From assembly GCA_022828595.1 (NCBI GenBank), contig JAKGHH010000002.1:82056076-82120075 (forward strand): 64,000 nucleotides of DNA, in the 5' to 3' direction. Shown piece by piece: positions 10,699 through 22,253 of the stretch. The notes below the pieces were generated by a model. That model was given only the letters and a program-made list of their open reading frames with translations, was not told the origin of the DNA and did no database searches. Within the stretch, counting starts at the first letter, position 1; each line of letters begins with the position of its first letter. Made by a program: the position numbers and the translations under genes. Origin of the DNA: Nelumbo lutea. Lineage: Eukaryota > Streptophyta > Magnoliopsida > Proteales > Nelumbonaceae.

Positions 10699-11415
10699 TC
10701 ATTCTCTAAAAACTAATTCTACGGTTCCTATCACCGCAGCTACAACACTTGTAGTCGTTCCCAAGAATAGTGTCACCTCACCATCACTCAATCTTCTGCT
10801 AACTTTGAACCCTTGCAGTGAGTTACACGAATGAGTTGAAGCACCGGAGTCAACACACCAGGACACAGAAGTAACTAACATATTAATTTCTATGACACAA
10901 GTTTCAATGTTACCTTTCTTAGATTCCAGGTAGGTAGGACAGTTCCTCTTCCAGTGGTCGGTCTGTTTACATAAGTGACAGACATCCGATGCCTTGTTCT
11001 TCTTCTGCTTCTTGGGTTTGGCAGCTTTCTTCTGGGGCTTCTTTGCCTTTCTCTTTTTCTTGCCCGATCTGTTAGCTTCAGCAAACATAACCACAGGCTC
11101 ATCCTTCTTTAAAAGATCCTTAGCCCTCTTCAACATATTGCTGATTTCCTGGACGCTGACATTCATCTTATTCATATTGTAGTTCACAGTGAACGCATTG
11201 AAGGAAGAGGACAAAGAATTCAGGATGGCATCCACTTGTGTGCCAAGATCTAGCCTGGATCCAAGAGCTTCAAGTTCATTAATGTATCCCATCATCCGAA
11301 GACAATGGTCATGAACTTTCTGCCCCTTTGACATCTGCGCGGTCATGAACAATTTTAGGACCTTCTGTCGAGTAGAACGGTTATGCTCTTCATACGTTGT
11401 TCTTAGACAATCCAA
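10699..11415 (-). pseudogene. Copia-C gag C-terminus and protease
   Basis: 238 codons, open. The gag part (11415 to about 10960) holds the UBN2-like helical region (STRQKVLKLFMTAQMSKGQKVHDH, a segment I quote only in part), a Lys-rich stretch, and the knuckle CHLCKQTDHWKRNC, in which the usual Gly is Asp. Protease follows, with an intact WCVDSGASTH near 10830-10860. This would cut the polyprotein in the particle. The frame is continuous with the gag N-terminal part but for stops at 11416-11487. Confidence 0.88.
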
Positions 11416-11718
11416 TATGTCCTTGGCTAGTTCGATCTGATCGAACTACCTCTATATTGAGTTGTCTAATGAGGCAATGACAAATCAGCAGGCTAGGGAG
11501 TTCTTATCCTCCCAATCTTGGTAGTCCCTCCTACGAGCCTCAGAAGCCCTATCACCCGGACGTTCCGGGGTAGGATTTTTCACCACCTTATCTAGCTTTT
11601 CAGAAGTTAGGACCAGCATAAAATTTTTGAACCAGTCAGCATAGTTTGGGCCCTTAAGCTTGTTATCATCTAGAAGCTTTGCAAATTGACCGTTTGCCAT
11701 TTTCTGATAAAACAACAA
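11416..11718 (-). pseudogene. Copia-C gag N-terminus with clustered stops
   Basis: Starts with MANGQFAKLLDDNKLKGPNY (M of MANG at about 11700), the retrotransposon gag N-terminus of this family, preceded in frame by a few codons from 11718. It is open to 11488. Between 11487 and 11416 the same frame meets TGA (11485-11487), TAG (11452-11454) and TAG (11446-11448). The two TAGs stand where Copia-D reads CAG, so both fit C-to-T changes in a CHG context. Confidence 0.87.
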
Positions 11719-13476
11719 AAATGTTAGTCCACAACCTTAGTTTGATTCATGTTACCTACATAGATATGGCTTTTAATCTATGTTCCATTCCCATTTATTC
11801 ATCTCTGAGATTTTCCCTCCCTTGTCAGGAAATGTGGGAAATCACATAGGGTGCGTGAAGCCTACTGTTTCAGCTGCATAACCCCACCACCTTTCTATGA
11901 TGGATCATATCCACTCATCAGATGAGTTTCCCTTTGGCCTCTATTAGACAAGGTTCAGAGCCATTTTCAGCTAAACCTTTCTGTCCAGTGAGTGCACACC
12001 CATCATGTTCAGGTTACGCCAAGGTACCATGAGAGAGTTCCCATTTTCTGGTGAAACCCCTCCCACATCGGTCTATGATGCCCCCCTATCATCTAATGAA
12101 ACACTCTAACAGTTCCAACAGCAAATGGATAGCCCAATTTTATGGTGCGTTTCCTCATTACTGATGGACCCATCATTGTGCTAATGATGGAAGGCCTTTA
12201 GAGAGTCCATCAAATGGATCTCCCTATCACACGCACTCATATTTGCTTGGAGGGAACAAAATTACACCCTAGTTCTAATTTAGGTCAAACCAAAGTGGTT
12301 CCCACTGGCTTTCATAAAGCCAGATTTCTAGTGGGCCTCAATCGGCTAGGGGTTCCGTACGCATCTCTTTTTAGGGTTGTGGGGCCCACCAAGTAGAGAG
12401 GGGTCATCCAATGACCTTAAGGAACACCATGGCAATGATGTGCATTCAGCCTTGGTGTGCGCAAGATCCACTAACGAGTTAACATGGGCCAAGTGCTTAT
12501 GACCCATGGTCGCAGCACATCATACATCCAAACATCACATGTAAAGGAAGAATTGATTCATTCAATTAACTGCTGTAAAGCCCATCGAATGGCCCATTTA
12601 GAACATAAAGCATTAACAATTAATGTTTACTAGGTGTATGGGCTGAATTGCAATTAGCAGTTCGGCCCATACAGCTTTTCTCACAACAATGGGCTTTTGC
12701 AGTTTTAACCCTTTAAAACTGGGCTTTACAGGTGGGCCGAATTAATCCCTGTAATTGAACATCAGATTTGGAATAATCAGTGTGAGAAATATGGACTGAA
12801 AAACAGCCCCCTTCGAATCTCAGATTCGGTCCAAACAATTTTGGTCCAATCTAGTCCGAAATGGTCCAAAACTGATTTTCAATTCAAGAATTAATTCAAG
12901 AGAGATCTGAAATTAATAATTTTTTATTTTAGACAATCACAAATAAAAAATATGGACTGTTTGTACCACCTGCAAAATAGAGGTTAATCACAAAAGTTAC
13001 AGTTTCATAAACTGTAAATCGCAGTATGCGATTTCTCCATCTACAAATCTCCAGCGCTGCCATCTTCTTCCTTCTTCTTTAATCAAGAAAATAAATAAAA
13101 AACAAAAATCCTATTTCTATTAATCAATTACATTGTTGATCAAATCCTATACATTCAGTCTAGAAAAATAAAAAAAAAATTATTTATAAACCGAAAAATA
13201 ATAAAAGGAAGAAAAAAGGGTGCGTAGACTATCTGCGCCAAAACTACACTGTGATCTCCAGGTTCGAACAGTCCATTAAATCAAAAATAAATAAAGAACA
13301 ATTCTAAATAAATTTTTTGATTTAACAAAATTAATTTCAGATCAAACGCCCTTAACAAGAAACCATTTCTTGAAAAAAAAAAGGAAAGCAATCTGCGCAG
13401 ATCTGGGCAGAACATTTTCAATTCATCTGCGCAGGGTCAGATCTGATTTTCTTTTGGTTCAAGATTCGAACCTATG
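11719..13476 (-). other. Copia-C untranslated leader
   Basis: About 1.76 kb between the primer site and gag with no convincing coding frame. It is homologous to the leaders of Copia-D (15740-16972), Copia-G (55597-56031) and Copia-H (57979-59177) along recognisable blocks, for example the GGGCCGAATTAA stretch near 12734. It probably carries the packaging signals of the family. Confidence 0.75.
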
Positions 13477-13488
13477 GCTCTGATACCA
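13477..13488 (-). promoter_or_regulatory. Copia-C primer-binding site (initiator Met tRNA)
   Basis: The minus strand reads TGGTATCAGAGC, the full 12-nt complement of the plant initiator-Met tRNA 3' end, one base from the LTR end at 13490. Confidence 0.95.
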
Positions 13489-13489
13489 C

Positions 13490-15414
13490 TGTAAGAATGG
13501 TATGATCCATCTAATGGACGCCAAGAAATGTGCGGAATGGGGGGCGAATTTCAAAAAAAAATTTCCTACCTTCTTCCAACTGGGAATCATATTCCCTAAA
13601 TTTAGAATACATTATTCAAGGTTCCTACTTGAACCATAAACAAACCAGATCTGAACCAAAAGGAAACAGGAAGGATTATACCTAATCCGGAGAAATAATA
13701 TCTCCCAAAGTTGGTGTTCAAGCCCAAAGAAGTAGCCAAGATCCGCTCCCGCTGAATATGACACAGTTGTGGATGGAACGGAACCAGCAAGGTGCGTTCT
13801 ACACACTGGATTCTTCACAAGAACCCTCTGGAAAACTTGAACACCAAATCCTATTGTCTTTCTTGCAAGACTATTGTCAAGAACTGCTTTCTTGACTTCC
13901 TATTGCTGCAAAGATCCAATCTTCCAACAGGTAGTGGCGGTGGCTGAAGGAGGAGAAATCCAGGGATGAAGGGGGCAGAATTGTCTCTTCTCTCTGGAGT
14001 CTGTGAGAGATCAAATCTCAGATTGCAGGATGTGTTTCTTGCTTACTCAAACCCCCTAGTTCCAAATCTGATATTTCTGCTAGGGTTTTCTCCTCTTTCA
14101 TCTTGATTAAGAAACCTCCCAATATTTTGGGAGTTATCCCAATCCAAATCAGTATTTGGATAGATGTTAATCTTAATCCTATCTGTAGATTAAGTTAGTT
14201 AACTCCCGATCTTATCAGGAGGTTACCAGATTCAAATCTAATTTGAATTTGGTCTCTTAGAGTGGATAAGGTCAAAGACCCAATCCTTTTATTAACACTA
14301 ATCTCAGATTCGCCCTATGAACTGGTGATCATATCAGCCTAGTTCGAAATGGGCTTTTGGCCCATTAAGTGTTCAGTGTTTAACTAGTTTCCAACCTGCT
14401 GCCCAATTGGGCTTCTTTGTATGGCATGGGACCCAAGCATTGATCTACACACCAGCCACATGGGTTCGGCCCAGCCTTTATTACAAGGCCCAGCCGAATT
14501 CACTGAAAGACTCGGTGACCCCCTTGAGCCCATCACATGGACCCTATGGGCCCAACACTTACATTAAGTGGTCCCTGAGCCAAGCCATCTTATAAAAACC
14601 CAGGGACTGTGGGCAGGTGCAAGATTAGCCCATCAGGTATTATCCTAAATGGTCTTACACTTAACCTCTCAGCCCTTAATGATCAAGCACTGCCCGACAA
14701 GAGAAGACCTCTCTCTCGGCTGCAAGGAACAGTGTCACACTCTCTAATCACATGGATCCCGGGAATTAAAACCTTTTGCAAATCTTTGAAAACCGTACAT
14801 ATACATATATATATCTTATTTTGCAAAACAAATTTCCAACAATTGAAATCAACTGCCAGCAGTTTGGTTTCCATCAGAGAGAGTGCATTACCGATCATTA
14901 CCATTGTCCAACAAAGGGGCTGATCCTGTCACTATGACCACTCACTCAGATGAATTCTTAGACTGCCCCAACATGTCCAGGTTTTGACCCCCACTAAGGA
15001 TCTCACTGATTGACACATCAAAGACAGCCCAATTTGACACATAGTGATGTGTCATAATCAAGTCTTGGGGTCAGGTGTAACTTTCCAGTTTTGCCCATCT
15101 GTCTCCAAGGTCTAGGGCAATACTGGAAATCTGGTCCAGTTCAAGGGTTCAAGCAATCCCATACTGGATGTGCCTTGGGTATTACCCTGATGGCCGAAAC
15201 AAGCCATCCCAACACTTGGTGGGTCTCCCCAGACTTATCCAATGGCTGTGAACATTTAAAACTAACACAAGTATCTATAAGCGTCCAGTTTTAGGGTCTT
15301 ACACAAAATTATACCAAACAACATGAATCAAACATGCACTTTAATTTATTTCCACTAAATAACAAAAGTACATCAAATCCGATTGTAGCTAAGGGCATAA
15401 AAGACTATCTAACA
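13490..15414 (-). repeat. Copia-C 5' LTR (shared with Copia-D)
   Basis: 1925-bp LTR, minus orientation, from TGTTAGATAG at 15414 to ...CCATTCTTACA at 13490. It is full length and contains the 741 bp missing from the 3' LTR. On its upstream side it joins gag of Copia-D directly, without a polypurine tract, so it may also be the deletion-fused 3' LTR of that copy. Confidence 0.9.
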
Positions 15415-15739
15415 ACATCGTCCTAAGACTGTCCAATATGTCCTTGGCAAGTTCGATCTGATCGAACTGCCTCTGTATTGGGTTGTCCAAGGAGGCAATG
15501 ATGTAACACCGAGCAAGGGAGTTTTTCTCCTCCCATTTCTGATAGTCTCTCCTTCGAGCCTTAGAAGCCCTGTCGCCCGAATGCTCTGGGGCAGGATTCT
15601 TCGCCACTTTGTCTAGCTTTTCATAAGCTAGGACCAGCATAATGTTCCTGTACCAGTCGGCATAGTTTGGGCCCTTAAGCTTCTTGTCGTCAAGAAGCTT
15701 TGCAAAAGATCCGTTTGCCATTTTCTGATAAAAGAGCAA
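15415..15739 (-). pseudogene. Copia-D gag N-terminal fragment
   Basis: About 108 codons of gag from MLFYQKMANGSFAKLLDDKK at 15739 downwards, open to the junction with the Copia-C LTR. It keeps CAG at 15473-15475, where three other copies have TAG, so it preserves the least decayed state of this region. The rest of gag and all of pol are absent. Confidence 0.85.
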
Positions 15740-16972
15740 ACATCAGTCCACAACCCAATTTCATTCATGTTCATTACATAGATATGGATTTTAATCTACG
15801 TTCCATTTCCATTTATTCATCTCTAAGATTTCCCTCCTTTCTCAGTCACGGAGACTATGGGTTGTCTCTGGAAATGTGGAAAATTACATAGGGTGCATGG
15901 AGCCAACTGTTTCAGCTGCATAACCCCACCACCTTTCTGTGAAGGATCATATCCACTCATCATATGAGTTTTCCCTTTGGCCTCTATCAGACAAGGTTCA
16001 GAGTTCTTTTTAGGTAAACCCTTCTGTCTAGTGAGTGCTAACCCATCATATTCGTGAACACCAAGGTATCGTGAGAGAGTTCCCATTTTCTAGTGAAGCC
16101 CTTCCCACATCGGTCTATGATGCCCCTATCATCTTATGAAACACTTGGACAAGCCCAACAGCAAATGGATAGCCCATTTTCTGGTGCGTTTCCTCATTAT
16201 TGAAGGACTCATCCTCATGCTAATGATGGAAGGCCTTTAGAGAGTTCATCATATGAATCTCCCTATCACATGCACTCATATTAGCTGGAGGGAATAGTTA
16301 ATTACGCCCTAGTTTGATTTAGGTCAAACCAAAGTGGCTCCCACTGACTTTCATAAAGTCAGATTTCGGTGGGCCTTAAATTGGCTAGGGTTTTGCACGT
16401 AACCTCTCGACAAGGCATGGGGCCCACCACTAAGGGAGGTCATCCAATGACCAAAAGGGACACCATGGCAATGATGTGCATTCAGCCATGGTGTGCGCAA
16501 GAGCCACTGTCGAAAGAGCATGGGCCAAACACTTATGGCCCATGTACGCAGCACATCACACATCCAAACATCTTATGTAGGGACAAATTGATCCAATCAA
16601 TTAATTATCTATAAGGCCCATTGGAAGCCTATCCATAATATTAACCATTAATATTATCTAGGTATATGGGCTGAAGTGGGGTTGCCCAGTTCGGCCCATG
16701 TAGCTTTATCCTTTGAAGTGGGCTTTTGACAGTTTTAACCATTTAAAACTGGGCCTTTACAGGTTGGGCCGAATTAACCATTTAATTAAATATCAGTCCT
16801 CAGGCCCATTAGTGGAAAAAATAGGGCTGACTTTCAGCCTTGACTAAACCCTAGATTTGGTCCAAACAGTTTGAACCAATCTTGGTTCGAATGGGTCTAG
16901 GGTTTGATCTTTAATTAAATCTTTAATTCAAGAAAATAATCTGAAATTAAATAACTGATAAAAGAAAATAGC
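15740..16972 (-). other. Copia-D untranslated leader, truncated
   Basis: Leader sequence homologous to 11719-12950 of Copia-C. It breaks off near 16970 before any primer site or LTR and abuts a plus-strand gypsy gag fragment. No coding frame is supported. Confidence 0.75.
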
Positions 16973-17280
16973 CGGAAGAAGAAGGATGCAACTTGGGGGG
17001 CAAAGTCGGGTCAGTCATTCCGAGCTCCTGTAGCGGACCAAACTAATTACACCACACTAAACGCAAAGCGGGCTGAAATACCGATGGCAATCAAGGATGC
17101 CCCGTATGTGAAGTGGCCACCCTGTTTGAGGGGAAATCCCAGTGAGAGAAATTAGAATCTATACTACAGTTTTCATAGAGATCATGATCATAGTACCAAA
17201 AATTGTAAAAACCTCCGCAATGAGATTGAAGAGCTCACCCGTCGCGGATATCTAAGGAACTTTGTACAAAATAATAATAA
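16973..17280 (+). pseudogene. Tat-2 gag fragment (Ty3/gypsy)
   Basis: A plus-strand frame reads about 100 codons with typical plant gypsy gag features: NYTTLNAKRAEIPMAIKDA, then the PYVKWP block, and after one TAG at 17153-17155 the FHRDHDHSTKNCKNL finger-like segment and EIEELTRRGYLRNFV. The segment FHRDHxHxTxxCxxLxxEIExLxRxGxLxxFV is characteristic of plant Ty3/gypsy gag proteins. Both ends are cut: by Copia-D leader on the left and by an Athila-like leader from 17281. It is too short and broken to function. Confidence 0.8.
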
Positions 17281-18158
17281 TAGGGTGGTGGTTTTGGGGC
17301 CAAGGAAGGGTGAACCGCACATGAAAGGGTGGTGGTTTTTGGGCCAAGGAAGGGTGATGAAATCCCAACCTTATCTTATTTAAATTGGATTTCCCTTAAA
17401 TGGATTAATGAAAAAACACAATAAACAAAATAAATGCAACTAATTACAATGCATGAACAGTTATATCTAATATGCAATTCAGCAAGAAAATAATAAAACA
17501 AATTAATTCAATAAAGGGAGCAATGAAAAACCCTAACACATTAACAACTAATAAGATGATTTCAGCAATTAAATAATCCTATATGATGCATGCTCTAGAA
17601 CATATCAAAGCCCAAATGTTGGAATACAAATGCAAAAAAATTTAAAATATTAATTTTTTTTTGAAATTCAAAATTTGATATTTAAATTTTGCAATTCAAA
17701 TTCAAATTCAAATTTTGAAATTTAAACTCAAATTCAAAAAAATGAATAATTTCCTAATTAACAATTAATTACTCAATTAAATAACTAATTAGACCTAAAG
17801 ACACAACAAAAGAAAAAATTAATCCTAAAAAAAATATAGTCGAATCTATTAAGAAATAAACATAAAAATAAATAACCAAACATTGGAAAACACTAATCTA
17901 CCAAGATAAATTCGAAAATAAAAAGAAAAATCAAAAAATAAGTTGGGACGACCACATTTGAATCGCTACCCAATACTTTTCTTTCTTTCTTGTGTGCGGT
18001 TTGGTAGTGTTCCGACACCCCGCCTTTGGCTTCTACGTCCTACAAAAGCAAAGAAGAATTATGAGAGTTGTATTTTCATAGATCAGAAAACTAACAAAAT
18101 AAGAAAAAATAATGTAAATTGATCTGAAACAAAAAAGTATAAATTTTCAATCCGTTGC
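17281..18158 (-). other. Athila-1 leader remnant
   Basis: Reverse complement of the 29946-30990 leader of Athila-2, including an AT-rich stretch of repeated AATTTGAATTT motifs (17640-17745). Near the left edge a ~46-bp block (GGGTGGTGGTTTT...AAGGGTGA) occurs twice (17282-17314 and 17328-17358). No gag is present. Confidence 0.75.
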
Positions 18159-18177
18159 TTCCCTGGCAATGGCGCCA
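18159..18177 (-). promoter_or_regulatory. Athila-1 primer-binding site (Asp tRNA type)
   Basis: The minus strand reads TGGCGCCATTGCCAGGGAA, close to the TGGCGCCGTTGCCGGGGA-type primer site of Athila elements, a few bases from the LTR end. Confidence 0.85.
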
Positions 18178-18183
18178 AAAACT

Positions 18184-19623
18184 TGGTGCACCCAAGATGC
18201 GTCATCAAACAATCGGGACACCAGTATAGTAATTTATATTTTTCCAATCATCAAAACTAAATAAAGAATGTATTTTAGTGGTGAGGAAGGGGTCGAATAC
18301 TCAAGGAAGCAAGGCTAAAAGTTATTATTTTGTTCTAGACAAATAAGAAAAAGAAAACAGATTTTGGATTTGCAAAAAATAAGAAAATAAAATTAATTAA
18401 AGCTGAAATTAAATATTCTAAATTGAAAAAGACAAGAAAAAAATCAGAAAATATATAAAACTGAAATTAAAAAAAAAATAAACAAAAATATGTTAAAACT
18501 CGGATCTAGTGGTGGTAGCTTTCTGGGAAGACAAACGACAAGCCATTCCTCCTTCGTTCAGCCCTCGAACCCCTCGAGACACCTTAGCCTTGAACTAGGC
18601 GAATTTAGATCTACAAAAGACAAAGAAAAACAAAAATTAAATCAAACCAAAATAAAAAAATTGAAGTAATTAAATTGCTAGAAAAACTGAGTAACAAAAA
18701 GAAAGAAAATAAAACGAAATAAAAAATGGTGGATTAGCTCTGGTGGCGGTAGTTGCAGGTTGAACGAACTACTTGTAGATACCCATCCTGACAAGAACTG
18801 GGCATCCTCCTTCCTGTAACCCTTGAACCCCTCAAGAAGCCTTGGCCTTGTGAACTGGGCAAACCAACCCCTTCAAGGGCCCCTGGGGTCCTTTTTATAG
18901 AGAAGGGTGGACAAAGATGGGATTATAAAGAAAGAGAGGGGCGGCTAGTGGGTTTATGCAGAAAATGGGCACCCCTAGGGTTTCGTAATGGAAGATTAGG
19001 ATTAAACTAGAGGGATCCTATGGCTACAGTAAAAAGGAGAGGGCTTCTATAAGTATAGAAGGCTGGGATTTAAGCTTCTACGATTGAATGGTGGAGATTT
19101 GGGTGCCTAGGGCTGAACGGTAGAGATTAAAAGGAGTGGGTGGCACCTTAGGGTGAGTGGCTGAGATAGAGAGTGAATATCTAAGGGTATGAGAGGTTGC
19201 TAAGGCTTGGATGGTTGAGATTAGATGTTAAGGAGGAGTGGAAGGTGAAGATTTAGTAGTTAGGGGCGGCTAGGGTTTGCTAGAGGTGAAAAGAATGAGT
19301 AGGGAGGTGCCCTAGGGTTTGCTAAGGAGAGGGGAGTATGCTAATACAGTAGGAGGGGCACATTTTTGGGTTTAGCAAATAGGAGGCGCCCTTCTATGCG
19401 GAATGTTTCACAGAAACACCCCCTCTCTCAGCTAGAATCCTTACAAGCTTCTCAAAATCTATAGAAAACATTGTAAATTTCCTAGTTTTTACCCAGAATT
19501 TGCACAAGGACCCTCTGGGGTCACAACGTTGAATTTAACCAAAAATGGGTACATATTAGTCAATCTAAGGTCCAAAATACCCCTAAAATGATGCCCTTAA
19601 GGCATTAAAATACAGAGTTATCA
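18184..19623 (-). repeat. Athila-1 5' LTR
   Basis: 1440-bp LTR on the minus strand from TGATAACTCTG at 19623 to ...GGGTGCACCA at 18184. It is a diverged relative of the Athila-2 LTRs (28334-29921, 33557-35174): the GCTGAGAGAGGGGGTGTTTC and CTCCTACTGTATTAGCATAC blocks are shared. No partner LTR is seen, since the internal region is cut at 17281. Simple A-rich tracts (18360-18480, 18605-18725) separate modules near the U5 end. Confidence 0.85.
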
Positions 19624-20226
19624 CATAGCACATACGTTTTCCGCCATCTGGCACATCATAAATCACCGATTTTCTCACTTCATAGCACATGAGTTCCATT
19701 GCATAGCACATAGTTTTCTTATCGCCACCTTGGCACATCATAAATCACTAATTTTTTTCACTTTATAGCATAAGTATTTTTTGCTACACTAGCATATCAC
19801 ACTTTTAATCAAGGCTTTATCATTATTTTCATCACTACATGACACATTATGGTTTTTAATTTTATGTTTCTCACCTTACAGAAAATAACTAACCTCACTC
19901 CACAAGATCATCTATCACTTATTGGAAAGTTAACTAATAAAAAAGTTAAATAGATTTTATACATTGAGTTGGTTTTGTCATTGTTTTCTACATGTTTTTA
20001 ATGCTTCTCTTTACAGAAAATGTACCTTGATTCTAAAGGTTCTTGATACCTAGAAAGGGTCACTTAGCCAAGAATAAAATGGCATGAACATGATGAAATG
20101 ATGCTACATGGGAACTCTTTTTGTTCCACTCCTCGATCCTCGTCTTGCCCCTCTTCCAAGCCGCCCTTCGCAAAAATCTATGTGTGCTTTTTTTTGTCTT
20201 TGTTTATTAGTTTCCTACCTCACAAC
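19624..20226 (+). other. Tat-2 3' untranslated region
   Basis: No coding frame. It holds a local duplication: blocks containing CATAGCACAT and GGCACATCATAAATCAC occur at 19624-19680 and 19702-19765. It ends in the polypurine tract of the plus-strand element, so it is probably the region between pol and the 3' LTR. Confidence 0.6.
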
Positions 20227-20239
20227 AAAGAGGGGCAAC
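20227..20239 (+). promoter_or_regulatory. Tat-2 polypurine tract
   Basis: AAAGAGGGGCAAC immediately before TGTTAGCACCC. This junction is typical of Tat/Ogre-like 3' LTR starts. Confidence 0.8.
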
Positions 20240-21427
20240 TGTTAGCACCCGATTTTTGCTCGGTCCACCGCTTGAGCCTCCATTTTGACCAAACACCCAA
20301 CCAGGCCCTTTTGACCTCTCTGAAGCAACCAAAAACCTAGAAGACCCAAGTTTCACCCCGAGAGCCCTCAGATCCATTGTTAAACCTACTCAAAACCTAT
20401 TCGATGGCCCCGATCAACCCCACTCACACCTCAACCATTAGATCAGACACAACCATTAGACCCGAGATCTCCCAAAATACCTACCCATAAAATTTTAACT
20501 CAATATTCCCTTGTTTACCCCCTTATCAAACGAAGAATGCATTTCAACCTCCCTCATTAGCATAAACACTCAGAACCCAAATTACCCTGATCTTGACACA
20601 CCCAAACCGATCAGACCACACTTTTAGACTCCGGACACACAAAAACACCTTCCCATTAAGTTTTAACCCTAGATTCCCTCATTTAACCCACCATCAAACC
20701 AAAAGTCAATATCAAAACATCCTATTGACCCAAATTCCTATGATCTTGACTTTCTAAGACTGATCAGACCCCATCGTTAGATCCCAGACACCTCTAAATA
20801 GATACCTATAAAATTTCACCCCAAAATACCTTCATTTACCCTTAATCATACTAAGATTTCATTTCAAGGTTCCAGAATGACCGGATTACTGATCAGCCTG
20901 ATCCGAGCCCAATTGGCTCAATTTGATTGTACCAATCATCTGAAACTACCCAAAAATCCTATCTAGAGAAAATTCACCAAAAACTGCCTTTATTTTCCCC
21001 TTCTTCACACAAAGACTCCATTTCAAGCCCTTAGATCGACCAAATCGAACCCTTTCCAGATCTGCCCAATCCGGGCCCAGTCGGGCCAATCTGACCTCTC
21101 CAATCAACCCAAAATATCCAAAAACCCCACACCATGAAATTTCATTCAAAACTAGTTGCAGCTCGCAACCTGAGTTATTTTCTAAATTTTTCTCATTATT
21201 AGATCAATCTTTTAGTTGCAGCTAGGAATATTAATAATCCTTTTATTTGGTTGATTATTATTATTATTTACTGGTATGTTTTTTGGTTGTATTAAATGTT
21301 AATGCTTTATTTAGAGTTTGATCTAATAATTTTTGGCAAGATAATTTTTGTAGTTTACCTTTGCTTTCAATATATTTTATGTTTTAGTTAGATTAAACAA
21401 TTGTGATTATGTTCATTTTAAAACCTC
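20240..21427 (+). repeat. Tat-2 3' LTR, right end not resolved
   Basis: Begins TGTTAGCACCCGATTTTTGC. The first ~900 bp are C-rich on the plus strand and contain about five degenerate direct repeats of roughly 155-170 bp, marked by an AAATTTCACCC-like block (near 20495, 20665, 20815, 20968 and 21137). From about 21170 the composition changes to AT-rich with two AGTTGCAGCT copies (21152 and 21214). I could not find a clear LTR end; the downstream part may belong to the split gene that follows. Confidence 0.55.
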
Positions 21428-21891
21428 ATGTGGACCCCACCTATTGGACCTGGCAGAGGGGTGCCTAAACCCTTCTCTCTCCCATTCGAGAACTACCCAG
21501 ATTGGTTAGACCGATGCCTTGGGCTACAGGAGTCACTATTGAACCAAATTTGTTTTAGAAAAACAAATCATTCTTGGAGGTTCCATCACCTCCAATTTCC
21601 TAATTTGATGGGTAGCTACTCTATTTTCAGTCCAAGTAGCAGGTGAGCCATTTTTTTTTTTACACTCACAGTGCGTATATTTATTTAAAGTATTGTGATC
21701 ATTACATGTTGTGAGGACTAACTGTTAAACAGACTTTTGTTTTGAAGTAAGTGGACTGCAATGAGACTTGACACGATGAGGATATCATGGGGGTCAATGA
21801 ATCAGGACAAGGGGTAGGTTGCTTGTTTTTCATTATCCATTTTGTCGTCTTGTTCATAGCCAAAACTTGTTATGACTGATCGTATGTGTTT

Positions 21892-21967
21892 GACTTTATC
21901 GCAGGTACCTTTCGTTGAGTATCCACCCGGACTTTATCGTAGGTACCCTTCGTTGAGTATCCTCCCG
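21892..21967 (+). repeat. 38-bp tandem duplication over a splice-acceptor-like site
   Basis: Copy 1 is 21892-21929 and copy 2 is 21930-21967. Both start GACTTTATCG and contain an AG before GTACC. They differ at a few bases (GCAG in copy 1, GTAG in copy 2). The length of 38 is not a multiple of three, and only the frame after copy 2 stays open. Confidence 0.9.
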
Positions 21968-22253
21968 GGGTGCTAGACACGCCTTTCTTTAGGAGTCTAA
22001 CTGAGGAATTGAGGGCAATGCAGCCACCCAGCCTTAGTCTGAGGGTTGTTAAAGGCATTATGATGGACAACATCGTCCCTGATGCTTGTGTGCAAGGGGT
22101 GCAACCGGTACATCAGCTGGTTGTGGGGTCGCCATCGCAATGTACAGAATCTACTGTTGCTGTTATTGTCGATGTTGAATCCTCTGGGAATGCATAGTGT
22201 AGAGCTCCGGTTGAACCAACATCTCCCATCGTAATGGGTGGTGCCCCTAGGGA

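Larger units (their letters stand above)
6743..15414 (-). mobile_element. Copia-C, most complete Ty1/copia element
   Basis: Minus-strand element with both LTRs (6743-7901 and 13490-15414), a primer-binding site, a leader, gag, protease, integrase, RT, RNase H in the copia order, and a polypurine tract. The two LTRs share private variants (GAAAGACTC near 7012 and 14502), which supports their pairing. The flanking 5-mers (CTGGT at 6738-6742, ACATC at 15415-15419) do not match, so at least one edge was rearranged after insertion. Gag, protease and integrase lie in one reading frame and RT plus RNase H in another; a handful of stops and about one frameshift disable it. The lineage within copia is left unassigned. 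Confidence 0.9.

Noticed and set aside
11446..11454. Programmed stop-codon read-through within gag
   Set aside because: The stop lies inside gag and not at a gag-pol border, Copia-C has two or more stops close together, and the following codons are not a known leaky context. Deamination explains it more simply.
20098..20340. An 80-codon plus-strand frame
   Set aside because: It crosses the polypurine tract and the LTR start at 20240, so it cannot be a single gene.
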